Part shown: positions 1-5,167 of the stretch, piece by piece
Layout: every line of letters starts with the position of its first letter
How positions within the stretch are numbered: position 1 is the first letter of the stretch
Assembly: GCA_019241735.1 (NCBI GenBank)
Contig: JAFAWN010000190.1
Location: 1-5,326, forward strand
Direction of reading: 5' to 3'
Length of the DNA stretch: 5,326 nucleotides
Source of the DNA: Terriglobales bacterium
GTDB lineage: Bacteria > Acidobacteriota > Terriglobia > Terriglobales > Acidobacteriaceae
Position numbers and translations under genes: made by a program
Notes under the pieces: generated by a model
The model's database searches: none
What the model was told of the DNA's origin: nothing
Seen by the model: the letters and a program-made list of their open reading frames with translations, nothing else

Positions 1-147
1 GGTTTTTATTTTTCCCGGCGGGGCGATCTCCGCGACCCGGCCATTCGAAAGAAGCAGGTCGGCGTTGGCGTCGATCCCGCTGGCAGGATCGATTACGCGG
101 CCCCCCTTGATCAGTAACGAGCGCGGTCTTGATTTTTCCGGAGTCAA
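1..147 (-). CDS. pyrC: Dihydroorotase, N-terminal part (gene continues past the left edge)
   Basis: Dihydroorotase cyclises N-carbamoyl-L-aspartate to L-dihydroorotate, the third step of pyrimidine synthesis, in the cytoplasm. Only the first 49 codons are inside the window. After a short basic leader they read SLLIKGGRVIDPASGIDANA and then DLLLSNGRVAEIAPPG. This is the N-terminal beta-sandwich signature of the amidohydrolase dihydroorotases (LLIKGGRVIDP..G, then a second strand ending GRV..I). The metal-binding HxH motif lies beyond the edge, so an active enzyme cannot be told from an inactive PyrC-like partner of aspartate carbamoyltransferase. No ATG or GTG is available in frame. The best start is TTG at 147-145, two bases after the pyrB stop, so translation is probably coupled to pyrB. 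The start is less certain than the family call, which also fits the pyrR-pyrB-pyrC order. Confidence 0.9.
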   Translation of the reverse strand, partial: MTPEKSRPRSLLIKGGRVIDPASGIDANADLLLSNGRVAEIAPPGKIKT

Positions 148-149
148 TC

Positions 150-1070
150 TTAATTCGCTTTCCCCAATGCGGCGGCGAGGACTGCCATGCGTAACGGGAC
201 GCCGTTCTTGACCTCTTCCACGATTGCAGACTGCGGACAGTCGGCCACTTCCCACGTAAGCTCAAGGCCGCGAATGATAGGACCAGGATGCATCAAGAGC
301 GCATCGCGCCTAGCGAGCTTAAGGCGTGCCAGAGTCAGTTGGTATCTTGAGATGTAGTCCTGTAGGCTGATCTTCACCCCAGCCAGCCGCTCCTTTTGTA
401 CGCGCAACACCATAACGACGTCGGCTGCGCGGATGGCGTCCTCTATTGTGCGCGTGATATGCACGCCGGAGACAAATTCGGATGCCACGTCTGGCAAAAA
501 TTCCGGCGGGCCGCACAGCGTAATCTGTGCCTGAAATTTGCTCAGCAAATGCATCCACGAGCGCGCGACGCGGCTGTGATAAATATCGCCAATGATGGCA
601 ATGCGCAGACCTTTAAGTGTTTTCTTATGACGCAGGATTGTGTACGCATCAAGCAAGGCTTGAGTGGGATGCTCGTGCATCCCATCACCCGCGTTGATGA
701 CTGGAATGTCCAGATGCGACGCCATCAGCAACGGGGCGCCGGCCTGCGGATGTCTGATGACAATTACGTCAGCACCCACTGCCCGCAGAGTGTAACCAGT
801 GTCAAGAAGTGATTCACCTTTTTCGATGCTGGAGCCGCTGGAGAGCACGAGCGTGGTCATAGCGCCCAGGGATTTGGCAGCTATTTCAAATGAGCTGCGA
901 GTGCGGGTCGAGGGCTCATAGAACAGAAGCAGCACGCGTTTTCCACGCAGAAGCGGCCGGGGCCGGTCCGGGTTCATCCGCCGCGCGAGCTGCAGCAAAC
1001 GGGAAATTTGCCGCGCGTCCATCGGTTCAATGGCGAGAAGGGAACCGCGCGCGGGTTCAGTCGTAATCAT
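150..1070 (-). CDS. pyrB: Aspartate carbamoyltransferase catalytic subunit
   Basis: It condenses carbamoyl phosphate with L-aspartate to give N-carbamoyl-L-aspartate, the first committed step of pyrimidine synthesis. The 306 residues match the usual length of the catalytic chain. The carbamoyl-phosphate site STRTR is at residues 54-58. The swinging loop has S80 and K84. RHP is at 106-108, HPTQALLD at 134-141, R167 lies in GDIYHSRVARS, and the aspartate-domain pair R223/Q225 is in LRVQKER. The 240s-loop-end HPGP is at 261-264. All catalytic residues known from the E. coli enzyme appear to be present. One oddity is HPGPIIRG, where many bacterial homologues have HPGPINRG. No pyrI regulatory-chain gene is seen next to it. 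The ATG start follows pyrR by 65 bases with only a weak AGG nine bases upstream. The gene sits between pyrR and pyrC, and all three probably form one transcript. Confidence 0.97.
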   Translation of the reverse strand: MITTEPARGSLLAIEPMDARQISRLLQLARRMNPDRPRPLLRGKRVLLLFYEPSTRTRSSFEIAAKSLGAMTTLVLSSGSSIEKGESLLDTGYTLRAVGADVIVIRHPQAGAPLLMASHLDIPVINAGDGMHEHPTQALLDAYTILRHKKTLKGLRIAIIGDIYHSRVARSWMHLLSKFQAQITLCGPPEFLPDVASEFVSGVHITRTIEDAIRAADVVMVLRVQKERLAGVKISLQDYISRYQLTLARLKLARRDALLMHPGPIIRGLELTWEVADCPQSAIVEEVKNGVPLRMAVLAAALGKAN

Positions 1071-1135
1071 TGCGTTCGACCTGCATTTTTCTTCCGGATG
1101 ATGTCACCCCGGTGAAGATTCGCTGCAGTGCGTCA

Positions 1136-1738
1136 CTACTTCCGGGTGGGCGGAGCCGCATCTAGCAATACTACTTTCTCGCTGCTGTCGAGTTCACGCA
1201 ACAAGACCTCGACACTCTCATGGCGCGAGGTCTGGATATTTCGTCCTACGAAACCGGCCTCGATGGGGAGTTCACGATGGCCGCGATCGATGAGGACGCA
1301 AAGCTGGATACGCCTTGGCCGTCCTTCGACGAACAGGGCATCCATGGCGGCGCGTGCGGTCCGACCGGTGTAAAGAACGTCATCCACCAGGATGATGTTT
1401 TTGCCGGTTACCGGGAAGCCAATCTCGGGTTTTTGCGCGCTACCCTTGTGCGATGCGGGATTTCGATTCCGGTCTGAAACATCATCGCGGTACAGCGTAA
1501 TGTCCACCGTGCCTACCGGAACCGGAGTCTTCTCAATACGTTCGATCATCTGGCCAATCCGCTGTGCCAGGAAAACTCCGCGACGCTTGATGCCGACGAG
1601 CCCCAGGTCATCGGCGCCGTCATTCTTCTCGATGATTTCGTGGACCAGGCGCACCAGCGTACGTTCGATTTCGGACGCCGACATCAATTGCGTCTTCTCG
1701 CTCAATTTGGGTTGTAGGGGAGCGCCGCTGGATGTCAT
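1136..1738 (-). CDS. pyrR: PyrR: pyrimidine operon regulator / uracil phosphoribosyltransferase
   Basis: PyrR belongs to the type I phosphoribosyltransferase family. In Bacillus it binds UMP/UTP and pyr mRNA leaders to attenuate transcription, and it also makes UMP from uracil and PRPP. Taking the ATG at 1738-1736 gives 200 residues, against about 180 for the Bacillus protein. Signatures in that numbering are VGIKRRG (48-54), DITLYRDD (79-86), the PRPP loop ILVDDVLYTGRTARA (116-130) and DRGHRELPI (151-159). The open frame extends back to a TTG at 1777, and a further ATG lies at 1684, just before SASEIERTLVRL. None has a strong ribosome binding site. I chose 1738 because the residues before SASEIERT look like the ordinary short N-terminal extension. 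As first gene of a pyrR-pyrB-pyrC cluster it presumably autoregulates the cluster. Some positions involved in RNA binding in Bacillus are changed (see findings). Confidence 0.94.
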   Translation of the reverse strand: MTSSGAPLQPKLSEKTQLMSASEIERTLVRLVHEIIEKNDGADDLGLVGIKRRGVFLAQRIGQMIERIEKTPVPVGTVDITLYRDDVSDRNRNPASHKGSAQKPEIGFPVTGKNIILVDDVLYTGRTARAAMDALFVEGRPRRIQLCVLIDRGHRELPIEAGFVGRNIQTSRHESVEVLLRELDSSEKVVLLDAAPPTRK

Positions 1739-1947
1739 GAACGCTGCATCATACGCGGGGAAAGCGGTGTGGAGCAAACATGACGACGGCTGTCCGCGCC
1801 GGAAGCCGAATCTTGCGGTTCAGAATGACAATTTTGAACTACGACCTCTCGATGCGACAGAACTCAAACGCAAGGGCGGTCGACTGCTTCCCGGAGCGAC
1901 ATTTGCAAGCGGAAGCACTATGGACGGCAATTGGCTGGAATCCCGAG
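1739..1947 (-). other. Leader region of the pyrR-pyrB-pyrC cluster
   Basis: These 209 bases separate the SPFH stop from the chosen pyrR start and hold no convincing gene. On the transcribed (minus) strand they contain a 7-bp hairpin, TGCTTCC/GGAAGCA, at 1917-1911 and 1891-1885 with a 19-base loop. Further on, at 1853-1843, is ATCGAGAGGTC. Its GAGAGG core resembles the purine-rich loop bound by PyrR in Bacillus pyr leaders. There is no hairpin followed by a T-run, so a classical intrinsic attenuator is not visible. A good -35/-10 pair was not found either, so the cluster may be read through from the SPFH gene or may use a promoter I cannot recognise. Confidence 0.4.
1802..1835. repeat. Possible remnant of a dispersed intergenic repeat
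   Basis: The plus strand reads GAATCTTGCGGTTCAGAATGACA around 1808-1830. It is preceded by GAAGCCG, which can pair with CGGTTC (1816-1821) to form a small hairpin with one bulged base. From memory, short intergenic repeats of the form GATTCTTCGC..CAGAATGACA are scattered in many acidobacterial and some other bacterial genomes. Only one copy is present in this window, so the repeat status is an inference from that resemblance. Confidence 0.25.
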
Positions 1948-2838
1948 CTACTTGTTGTCGTGTTTTCTGAAAACTTCCATCATAGGCAGGGGTGCGGTGC
2001 CCCCGTAATAATTTTCGGGAAGGCGGCCGTCCCACTTTTCTTTCATCATCTCGATCGTACGCAGCTGAAGAAGTTCCGGAGTGATTTGCTCCCGCTGGGC
2101 TTTGAGGGCCTCCGCTTCTCCCTTCGCCTGCGCGACCTGCTGCTGCGCTTCAATCTGGATTCTTTGCAGGTCATTCTGCGCCTTTTCGGCGTGCTGCTGG
2201 GCAGTAACTTTGGCCTCGATAGAGCGGTTGAATTCCTCACTGAAGTTGAAGTCAGTAATGCTCACCGTCTCCGCAATAATGTGATAAGGGGCGAGACGCG
2301 CCTTAACGAATTCCTCGATGCCGTCACGAACCTTCGGACGTTCTGAGATAAGCGCCTGAGCATCGTACAAAGCAGTCGTCGATTTAATGGCCTCTAGTAT
2401 TGACGGGACGATCACACTGTCTTTGGCATCACCTGCGAGTTGCGAGTAAATGTATCCGGCATAGTTAGGGTCGTAATGAAACGCCAGTGTGACCTCGGTG
2501 GCGACGACCTGAAGGTCATGCGAAGACGCGTGCTCGCTTGGTTTGACCGTCTGAGTCTGGACATTGATCTCGTGCGCAAATTCAGCGAATGGCAAAAGCA
2601 AATGCGCACCCGGCTCCAGGGTTCGATTGACGTTGCCAAAGCGGGTCACCACGGCCCGCGTGCCGGTCGGCACACTGATGAATGACAGCATCATAAAAAG
2701 GAAGAGCACCGCCATCCCAAACCAGAGTGCTCCGTGTTCCGGCCGCACACTGAAGTTGCCGTGCAGGTCCCGCTGCACGGTTTTATAGAAACCGAATGCA
2801 AGCGATGCCAGGAACAGGATCAAAAACATGATTCCCAT
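1948..2838 (-). CDS. SPFH/prohibitin-like membrane protein
   Basis: This is a 296-residue protein of the SPFH (stomatin/prohibitin/flotillin/HflK-C) superfamily. These proteins form large ring-like membrane scaffolds that organise lipids or modulate membrane proteases such as FtsH. Two hydrophobic segments are visible near the N-terminus, residues 3-17 and about 38-55. The second runs straight into the SPFH domain at VPTGTRAVVTRFGNVNRTLEPG (56-77), which extends to about residue 210. A charged Ala/Gln-rich coiled-coil stretch follows (about 208-250: HAEKAQNDLQ, QVAQAKGEAEALKAQ). The prohibitin-style tail has KWDGRLP at 268-274 and a short PLPMMEV segment. The ATG at 2838 is preceded at six bases by AGGGAG (2850-2845), which settles the start over the ATG three codons later. 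It may be transcribed ahead of the pyr cluster, but no functional link is known. The exact subfamily is uncertain. Confidence 0.88.
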   Translation of the reverse strand: MGIMFLILFLASLAFGFYKTVQRDLHGNFSVRPEHGALWFGMAVLFLFMMLSFISVPTGTRAVVTRFGNVNRTLEPGAHLLLPFAEFAHEINVQTQTVKPSEHASSHDLQVVATEVTLAFHYDPNYAGYIYSQLAGDAKDSVIVPSILEAIKSTTALYDAQALISERPKVRDGIEEFVKARLAPYHIIAETVSITDFNFSEEFNRSIEAKVTAQQHAEKAQNDLQRIQIEAQQQVAQAKGEAEALKAQREQITPELLQLRTIEMMKEKWDGRLPENYYGGTAPLPMMEVFRKHDNK

Positions 2839-2844
2839 AGAGCA

Positions 2845-2850
2845 CTCCCT
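2845..2850 (-). promoter_or_regulatory. Ribosome binding site of the SPFH gene
   Basis: On the minus strand AGGGAG lies six bases before the ATG at 2838. It is the clearest Shine-Dalgarno in the minus-strand genes and fixes the start of the SPFH protein. Confidence 0.75.
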
Positions 2851-2939
2851 AAACTGGATTCGGGTTTTTCGCGCTAGCGGATTATAAGACGGACACGAGG
2901 GTTGACGGAGTCGAAGCCATTCATTTTTGCTCCAGTTTA
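2850..2939. repeat. 9-bp inverted repeat flanking the SPFH promoter
   Basis: TAAACTGGA at 2850-2858 is repeated as its exact reverse complement TCCAGTTTA at 2931-2939. The arms are 72 bases apart and bracket the TATAAT at 2881-2886. One arm abuts the ribosome binding site of the SPFH gene. The arms could be a paired operator or could pair in an RNA. A perfect 9-bp match this close is uncommon by chance but not decisive. Confidence 0.4.
2881..2886 (-). promoter_or_regulatory. Candidate -10 box of the SPFH gene promoter
   Basis: The minus strand carries a perfect TATAAT about 43 bases upstream of the SPFH ATG. This would give a leader of roughly 35 bases. The -35 position at 16-18 bases spacing (CTCCGT/TCCGTC) does not resemble TTGACA, so recognition might need an activator, or the match may be partly fortuitous. 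The intergenic location and correct orientation support it. Confidence 0.5.
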
Positions 2940-3000
2940 TCCTTATTTGTAACGCATTGTTGGGATCTCATCACGCTTGTGATCTCTGGTCTGAACGCGA

Positions 3001-3029
3001 TTGCAACTCGTGCGCTTTGGGAGTAGGCT
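3001..3029 (+). promoter_or_regulatory. Possible sigma-70-type promoter for the DUF4440-like gene
   Basis: TTGCAA (3001-3006) and TAGGCT (3024-3029) are separated by exactly 17 bases and lie 54 bases before the ATG at 3083. Each hexamer matches the consensus at about four of six positions, so this is plausible but weak. Confidence 0.3.
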
Positions 3030-3072
3030 TTGGCCGCATCCTCACAGTAGCCTGTCAAACAAATGAAGAAAT

Positions 3073-3076
3073 GGAG
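3073..3076 (+). promoter_or_regulatory. Ribosome binding site of the DUF4440-like gene
   Basis: GGAG lies six bases before the ATG at 3083. It selects this start over the in-frame ATG at 3071 and over a much longer TTG-initiated frame from 2927. The chosen start also begins directly with a signal peptide. Confidence 0.65.
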
Positions 3077-3082
3077 CAGATC

Positions 3083-3529
3083 ATGAAGGGAACACTTGTC
3101 TGGTGCGCAATAGCGTTAGTGTCGCTGATTGTCGGAGCACAAGCGAAAGACAACAACCAGGGCGGGACGGAACAGGCGATCGCCAGCTCCGAGCAGCAGT
3201 GGGTGGACGCAGCCAAAGCAACAATGTGGAACTACGCCACTCTCCTCGCGGATAATTTCGTCAACACTGACAGTTCCGGGAAGGTGACCTCGAAAGCGGA
3301 GACGCTGGCGAATTTCAAAGCGTCAAAGTGGGAGACGAACCAGATCAGCAACGTGAAGGTGACGGTGTTTGGGAATACAGCGATCGCGAGCGGAGAGTGG
3401 ACCGGTAAAGGGACAGATGGAAATGGAACGGCAGTTGATACCCACGAGCGCTGGACTGACACTTGGATGAAAATGCCCAATGGGAAATGGCAGTGCATCG
3501 CCAGCCACAGTGCGCCAATTAAGATGTAG
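3083..3529 (+). CDS. Secreted DUF4440 / SnoaL-like (NTF2 fold) protein
   Basis: This is a 148-residue protein whose first 21 residues form a standard signal peptide: MK, a hydrophobic core LVWCAIALVSLIVG, then AQA before KDNN. It is therefore predicted to be exported. No lipobox is seen. The mature part reads as one NTF2-like cone-shaped domain of the DUF4440/SnoaL-like class. It has an N-terminal helix with EQQWVDAAK (37-45), LLADNFVNTDSSGKV (54-68), K71 and the beta-sheet run VKVTVFGNTAIASGEWTGKG (91-110). The tail is RWTDTWMKMPNGKW (123-136) followed by ASHS (140-143). Such domains are used as small-molecule binding or enzymatic scaffolds and most family members have no assigned reaction, so no substrate is proposed. 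The gene is monocistronic: it has its own ribosome binding site and a strong terminator 21 bases after its stop. It is divergent from the SPFH gene. Confidence 0.85.
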   Translation: MKGTLVWCAIALVSLIVGAQAKDNNQGGTEQAIASSEQQWVDAAKATMWNYATLLADNFVNTDSSGKVTSKAETLANFKASKWETNQISNVKVTVFGNTAIASGEWTGKGTDGNGTAVDTHERWTDTWMKMPNGKWQCIASHSAPIKM

Positions 3530-3550
3530 TCTGCGGAGCGCACCGCTAAG

Positions 3551-3582
3551 AAGCCGCCTGAAACCTGGCGGCTTTATTTTTT
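3551..3582 (+). terminator. Intrinsic terminator after the DUF4440-like gene
   Basis: AAGCCGCC (3551-3558) pairs perfectly with GGCGGCTT (3567-3574) around an 8-base loop. It is followed at once by TATTTTTT on the plus strand. This GC-rich stem plus T-run should end transcription of the preceding gene and isolates the downstream pair. Confidence 0.88.
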
Positions 3583-3630
3583 GTAATGCAAGCGGGCTTA
3601 TGATTCGCGGGTGACAACACCAGACCCAAT

Positions 3631-3636
3631 TACAAT
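3631..3636 (+). promoter_or_regulatory. Candidate -10 box giving a leaderless transcript
   Basis: TACAAT matches the -10 consensus at five of six positions and ends six bases before the GTG start at 3643, so a normal initiation distance would place +1 on or next to that G. There is no Shine-Dalgarno between them. No good -35 exists at 16-18 bases. The nearest, GTGACA at 3611-3616, is only 14 bases away. Confidence 0.45.
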
Positions 3637-3642
3637 CGTGGT

Positions 3643-3945
3643 GTGGAAACATTTCCTGATGCGCGGCTGAACCGGGTGCTTGATCAACTGCGGCTATACG
3701 AGCACCCGCTACTGGACTTTTCAGCGCACGCCAAGGGCGACGGCGTGGAAGTCGTCATCCAATTCAAAGATCGCTCCGCGCCAGTTCACACTTACTATTT
3801 CGATTTGCATCCCCGCGACCTCGATCATCCGCAATTTGAGTGGAGCTTCCAGCGCCAGCTTTTTGATTCGCTGCACGATTACCTGATCGAAATGTTTGTC
3901 CGCACGCCGCAGAGCCGCGCTGAACGCCAGCGGGACGGCCTGTGA
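3643..3945 (+). CDS. Conserved-looking small protein of unknown function, coupled to the MidA-family gene
   Basis: I do not recognise a named family for this 100-residue protein. It has no signal peptide, membrane segment or cysteine. The sequence suggests an alpha/beta domain: an N-terminal helix (about 6-18, RLNRVLDQLRLYE), two strands (about 34-41, VEVVIQF, and 47-54, PVHTYYFD) and a C-terminal amphipathic helix (about 66-90, WSFQRQLFDSLHDYLIEMF), then a charged tail RTPQSRAERQRDGL. It looks cytoplasmic and soluble. The start is a GTG with no ribosome binding site but a -10-like hexamer just upstream, suggesting a leaderless message. The stop overlaps the start of the methyltransferase gene by four bases (GTGA), the usual sign of translational coupling. 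This implies a shared role or a protein partner. That it is a real gene is supported by this coupling and by protein-like composition. Confidence 0.75.
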   Translation: METFPDARLNRVLDQLRLYEHPLLDFSAHAKGDGVEVVIQFKDRSAPVHTYYFDLHPRDLDHPQFEWSFQRQLFDSLHDYLIEMFVRTPQSRAERQRDGL

Positions 3946-5111
3946 CCCTGCGACACAAAATTGAGCAGGAAATTCGCAAGCGGGGCCCGATTCCCTTTTC
4001 GCGATACATGGAGTTGTGCCTTTACGACCATGAACTGGGCTATTACTCGCGCGGCGCTGATCAGTTTGGCAAAGCAGGGGATTTTTACACTTCAAGCGAC
4101 GTGCATGCGGTGTTCGGGCGCCTGTGGTCCCGCCAGTTTGAGGAGATGTGGCGCGTGCTGGGATCGCCGGCAGAAATCAACCTCGTGGAACTCGGCCCGG
4201 GTCGCGGCCTGTTCGCGCAGGACGTACTGGACTGGTCGCATAAGAAATTTCCAATTTTTTTTAATGCGCTTCGATATCTGATGGTGGAGAGATCTCCGGC
4301 CCTGAGGCAGAAGATCCAATCAACCCTGACCAAACATTTATCCGGAGGCAAGGCATCTTTGATGCCGGAAGGCCTTGAGTCAAAAGACGGGGTCGTTTCC
4401 GATATATTGCTGCAAAAAATTCGAACCTTGACTGCTCCCGTTGTACTTTTCGCCAATGAATTTTTCGATGCGCTTCCGGTGGAGATTCTTAGCGCCCAGG
4501 GTGCAGTGCGACTTGCTGAGCATGGCGGACGGTTGCTGGAGGGTTGGGCTGAGGCGTCGCCCGAAGAATTGGAATACCTTGACCGGTATAGCGTGCATCC
4601 GGAGCCAGGCGAGAGGATTGAAGTAGCACTGACCGCACAACGATACTTCTCTGAAGTTGCCGGCGCGCTAAAGCGAGGATTCATTGTGGTGGTCGATTAT
4701 GGATATACCCGCGAGGAACAGTTTGCCGGAGCACACCGCGGCACCCTGAGCACCTTTCGCAAACATTCGGCGGGCAGTAATCCCTACGAAGCGCCGGGGG
4801 AACAGGATCTCAGCGCCCAAGTGAATTTTACCGCTCTGGCTGCCGCTGCCAAGCGTCAAGGCATGCAGGTACATCCGCTAATGACGCAATCGCAATGTCT
4901 GATGGGCATTGGAGAACAGAATCAATTTGCTGATGCGTTTGAGGAATGCCGACTGCCGCAGGAGCGCGCCAAAGTGGCGCTACAGTTGAAGCATCTGGTG
5001 ACACCCGCAGGCATGGGAGAAAGTTTCCGGGTGCTGACCGCAAGCAAAGGTGTGAGCCAGGAACAGCTTGCCGCATTGAGCGGGCTGAATTTCGCGAACA
5101 GCCGTCGCTGA
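3942..5111 (+). CDS. MidA/NDUFAF7-family SAM-dependent methyltransferase
   Basis: This 389-residue protein belongs to the MidA/NDUFAF7 (DUF185) family of class I SAM-dependent methyltransferases. The mitochondrial member dimethylates an arginine of the complex I subunit NDUFS2. The bacterial target is not established. Family marks appear in order. RGPIPFSRYMELCLYDHELGYY (14-35) and GDFYTSSDVHAVFG (46-59) come first. The SAM-binding motif I is VELGPGRG (82-89). ANEFFDALPVE (171-181) is the family signature, followed by VVDYGY (250-255), GTLSTFRKH (267-275) and PGEQDLSAQVNFTAL (285-299). HLVTPAGMGESFRVL (351-365) is near the C-terminus. Length is normal for the family. The start is a GTG overlapping the upstream stop by four bases with only a poor GGGACGG upstream, so it is probably translated by coupling to the 100-residue protein. 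No visible terminator with a T-run follows. Confidence 0.93.
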   Translation: MTLRHKIEQEIRKRGPIPFSRYMELCLYDHELGYYSRGADQFGKAGDFYTSSDVHAVFGRLWSRQFEEMWRVLGSPAEINLVELGPGRGLFAQDVLDWSHKKFPIFFNALRYLMVERSPALRQKIQSTLTKHLSGGKASLMPEGLESKDGVVSDILLQKIRTLTAPVVLFANEFFDALPVEILSAQGAVRLAEHGGRLLEGWAEASPEELEYLDRYSVHPEPGERIEVALTAQRYFSEVAGALKRGFIVVVDYGYTREEQFAGAHRGTLSTFRKHSAGSNPYEAPGEQDLSAQVNFTALAAAAKRQGMQVHPLMTQSQCLMGIGEQNQFADAFEECRLPQERAKVALQLKHLVTPAGMGESFRVLTASKGVSQEQLAALSGLNFANSRR

Positions 5112-5152
5112 ACCCATCATCGGCATTTCAACAACCGGAGCTCTTTTGGTTG

Positions 5153-5167
5153 CTGCTGCGGCAGCAG
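5153..5167. other. Short GC-rich hairpin downstream of the methyltransferase gene
   Basis: CTGCTG (5153-5158) pairs with CAGCAG (5162-5167) around a three-base loop, 41 bases after the stop. No T-run follows on either strand, so it is not a canonical intrinsic terminator. It might stabilise the mRNA 3' end. The rest of 5112-5326 shows no supported gene. Confidence 0.25.

Noticed and set aside
1073..1135. TCACCGGGGTGA palindrome between pyrR and pyrB as a terminator
   Set aside because: The stem is only four to five pairs with a tiny loop and no T-run. The genes are close and in one pathway, so co-transcription is more likely.
1739..1777. Longer PyrR starting at TTG 1777
   Set aside because: The added 13 residues have no family resemblance, TTG has no ribosome binding site, and an ATG follows at 1738. 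It cannot be fully excluded.
1752..1782. Ten-codon leader peptide on the minus strand (ATG at 1782-1780, TGA before pyrR)
   Set aside because: It has no ribosome binding site and no informative codon pattern. Such a short frame is expected by chance.
1780..2346. Long plus-strand open frame opposite the pyrR leader and the SPFH gene
   Set aside because: Most of it is antisense to the well-supported SPFH gene, and its translation resembles no protein family.
2927..3082. Extension of the DUF4440-like gene back to a TTG at 2927
   Set aside because: The extra 52 residues would put the signal peptide in the middle of the protein, and the GGAG six bases before the ATG at 3083 fits a start there.
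4085..4684. 199-codon minus-strand open frame inside the methyltransferase gene
   Set aside because: It is opposite a gene with all MidA-family motifs, is Ser/Arg-rich and has no family features.
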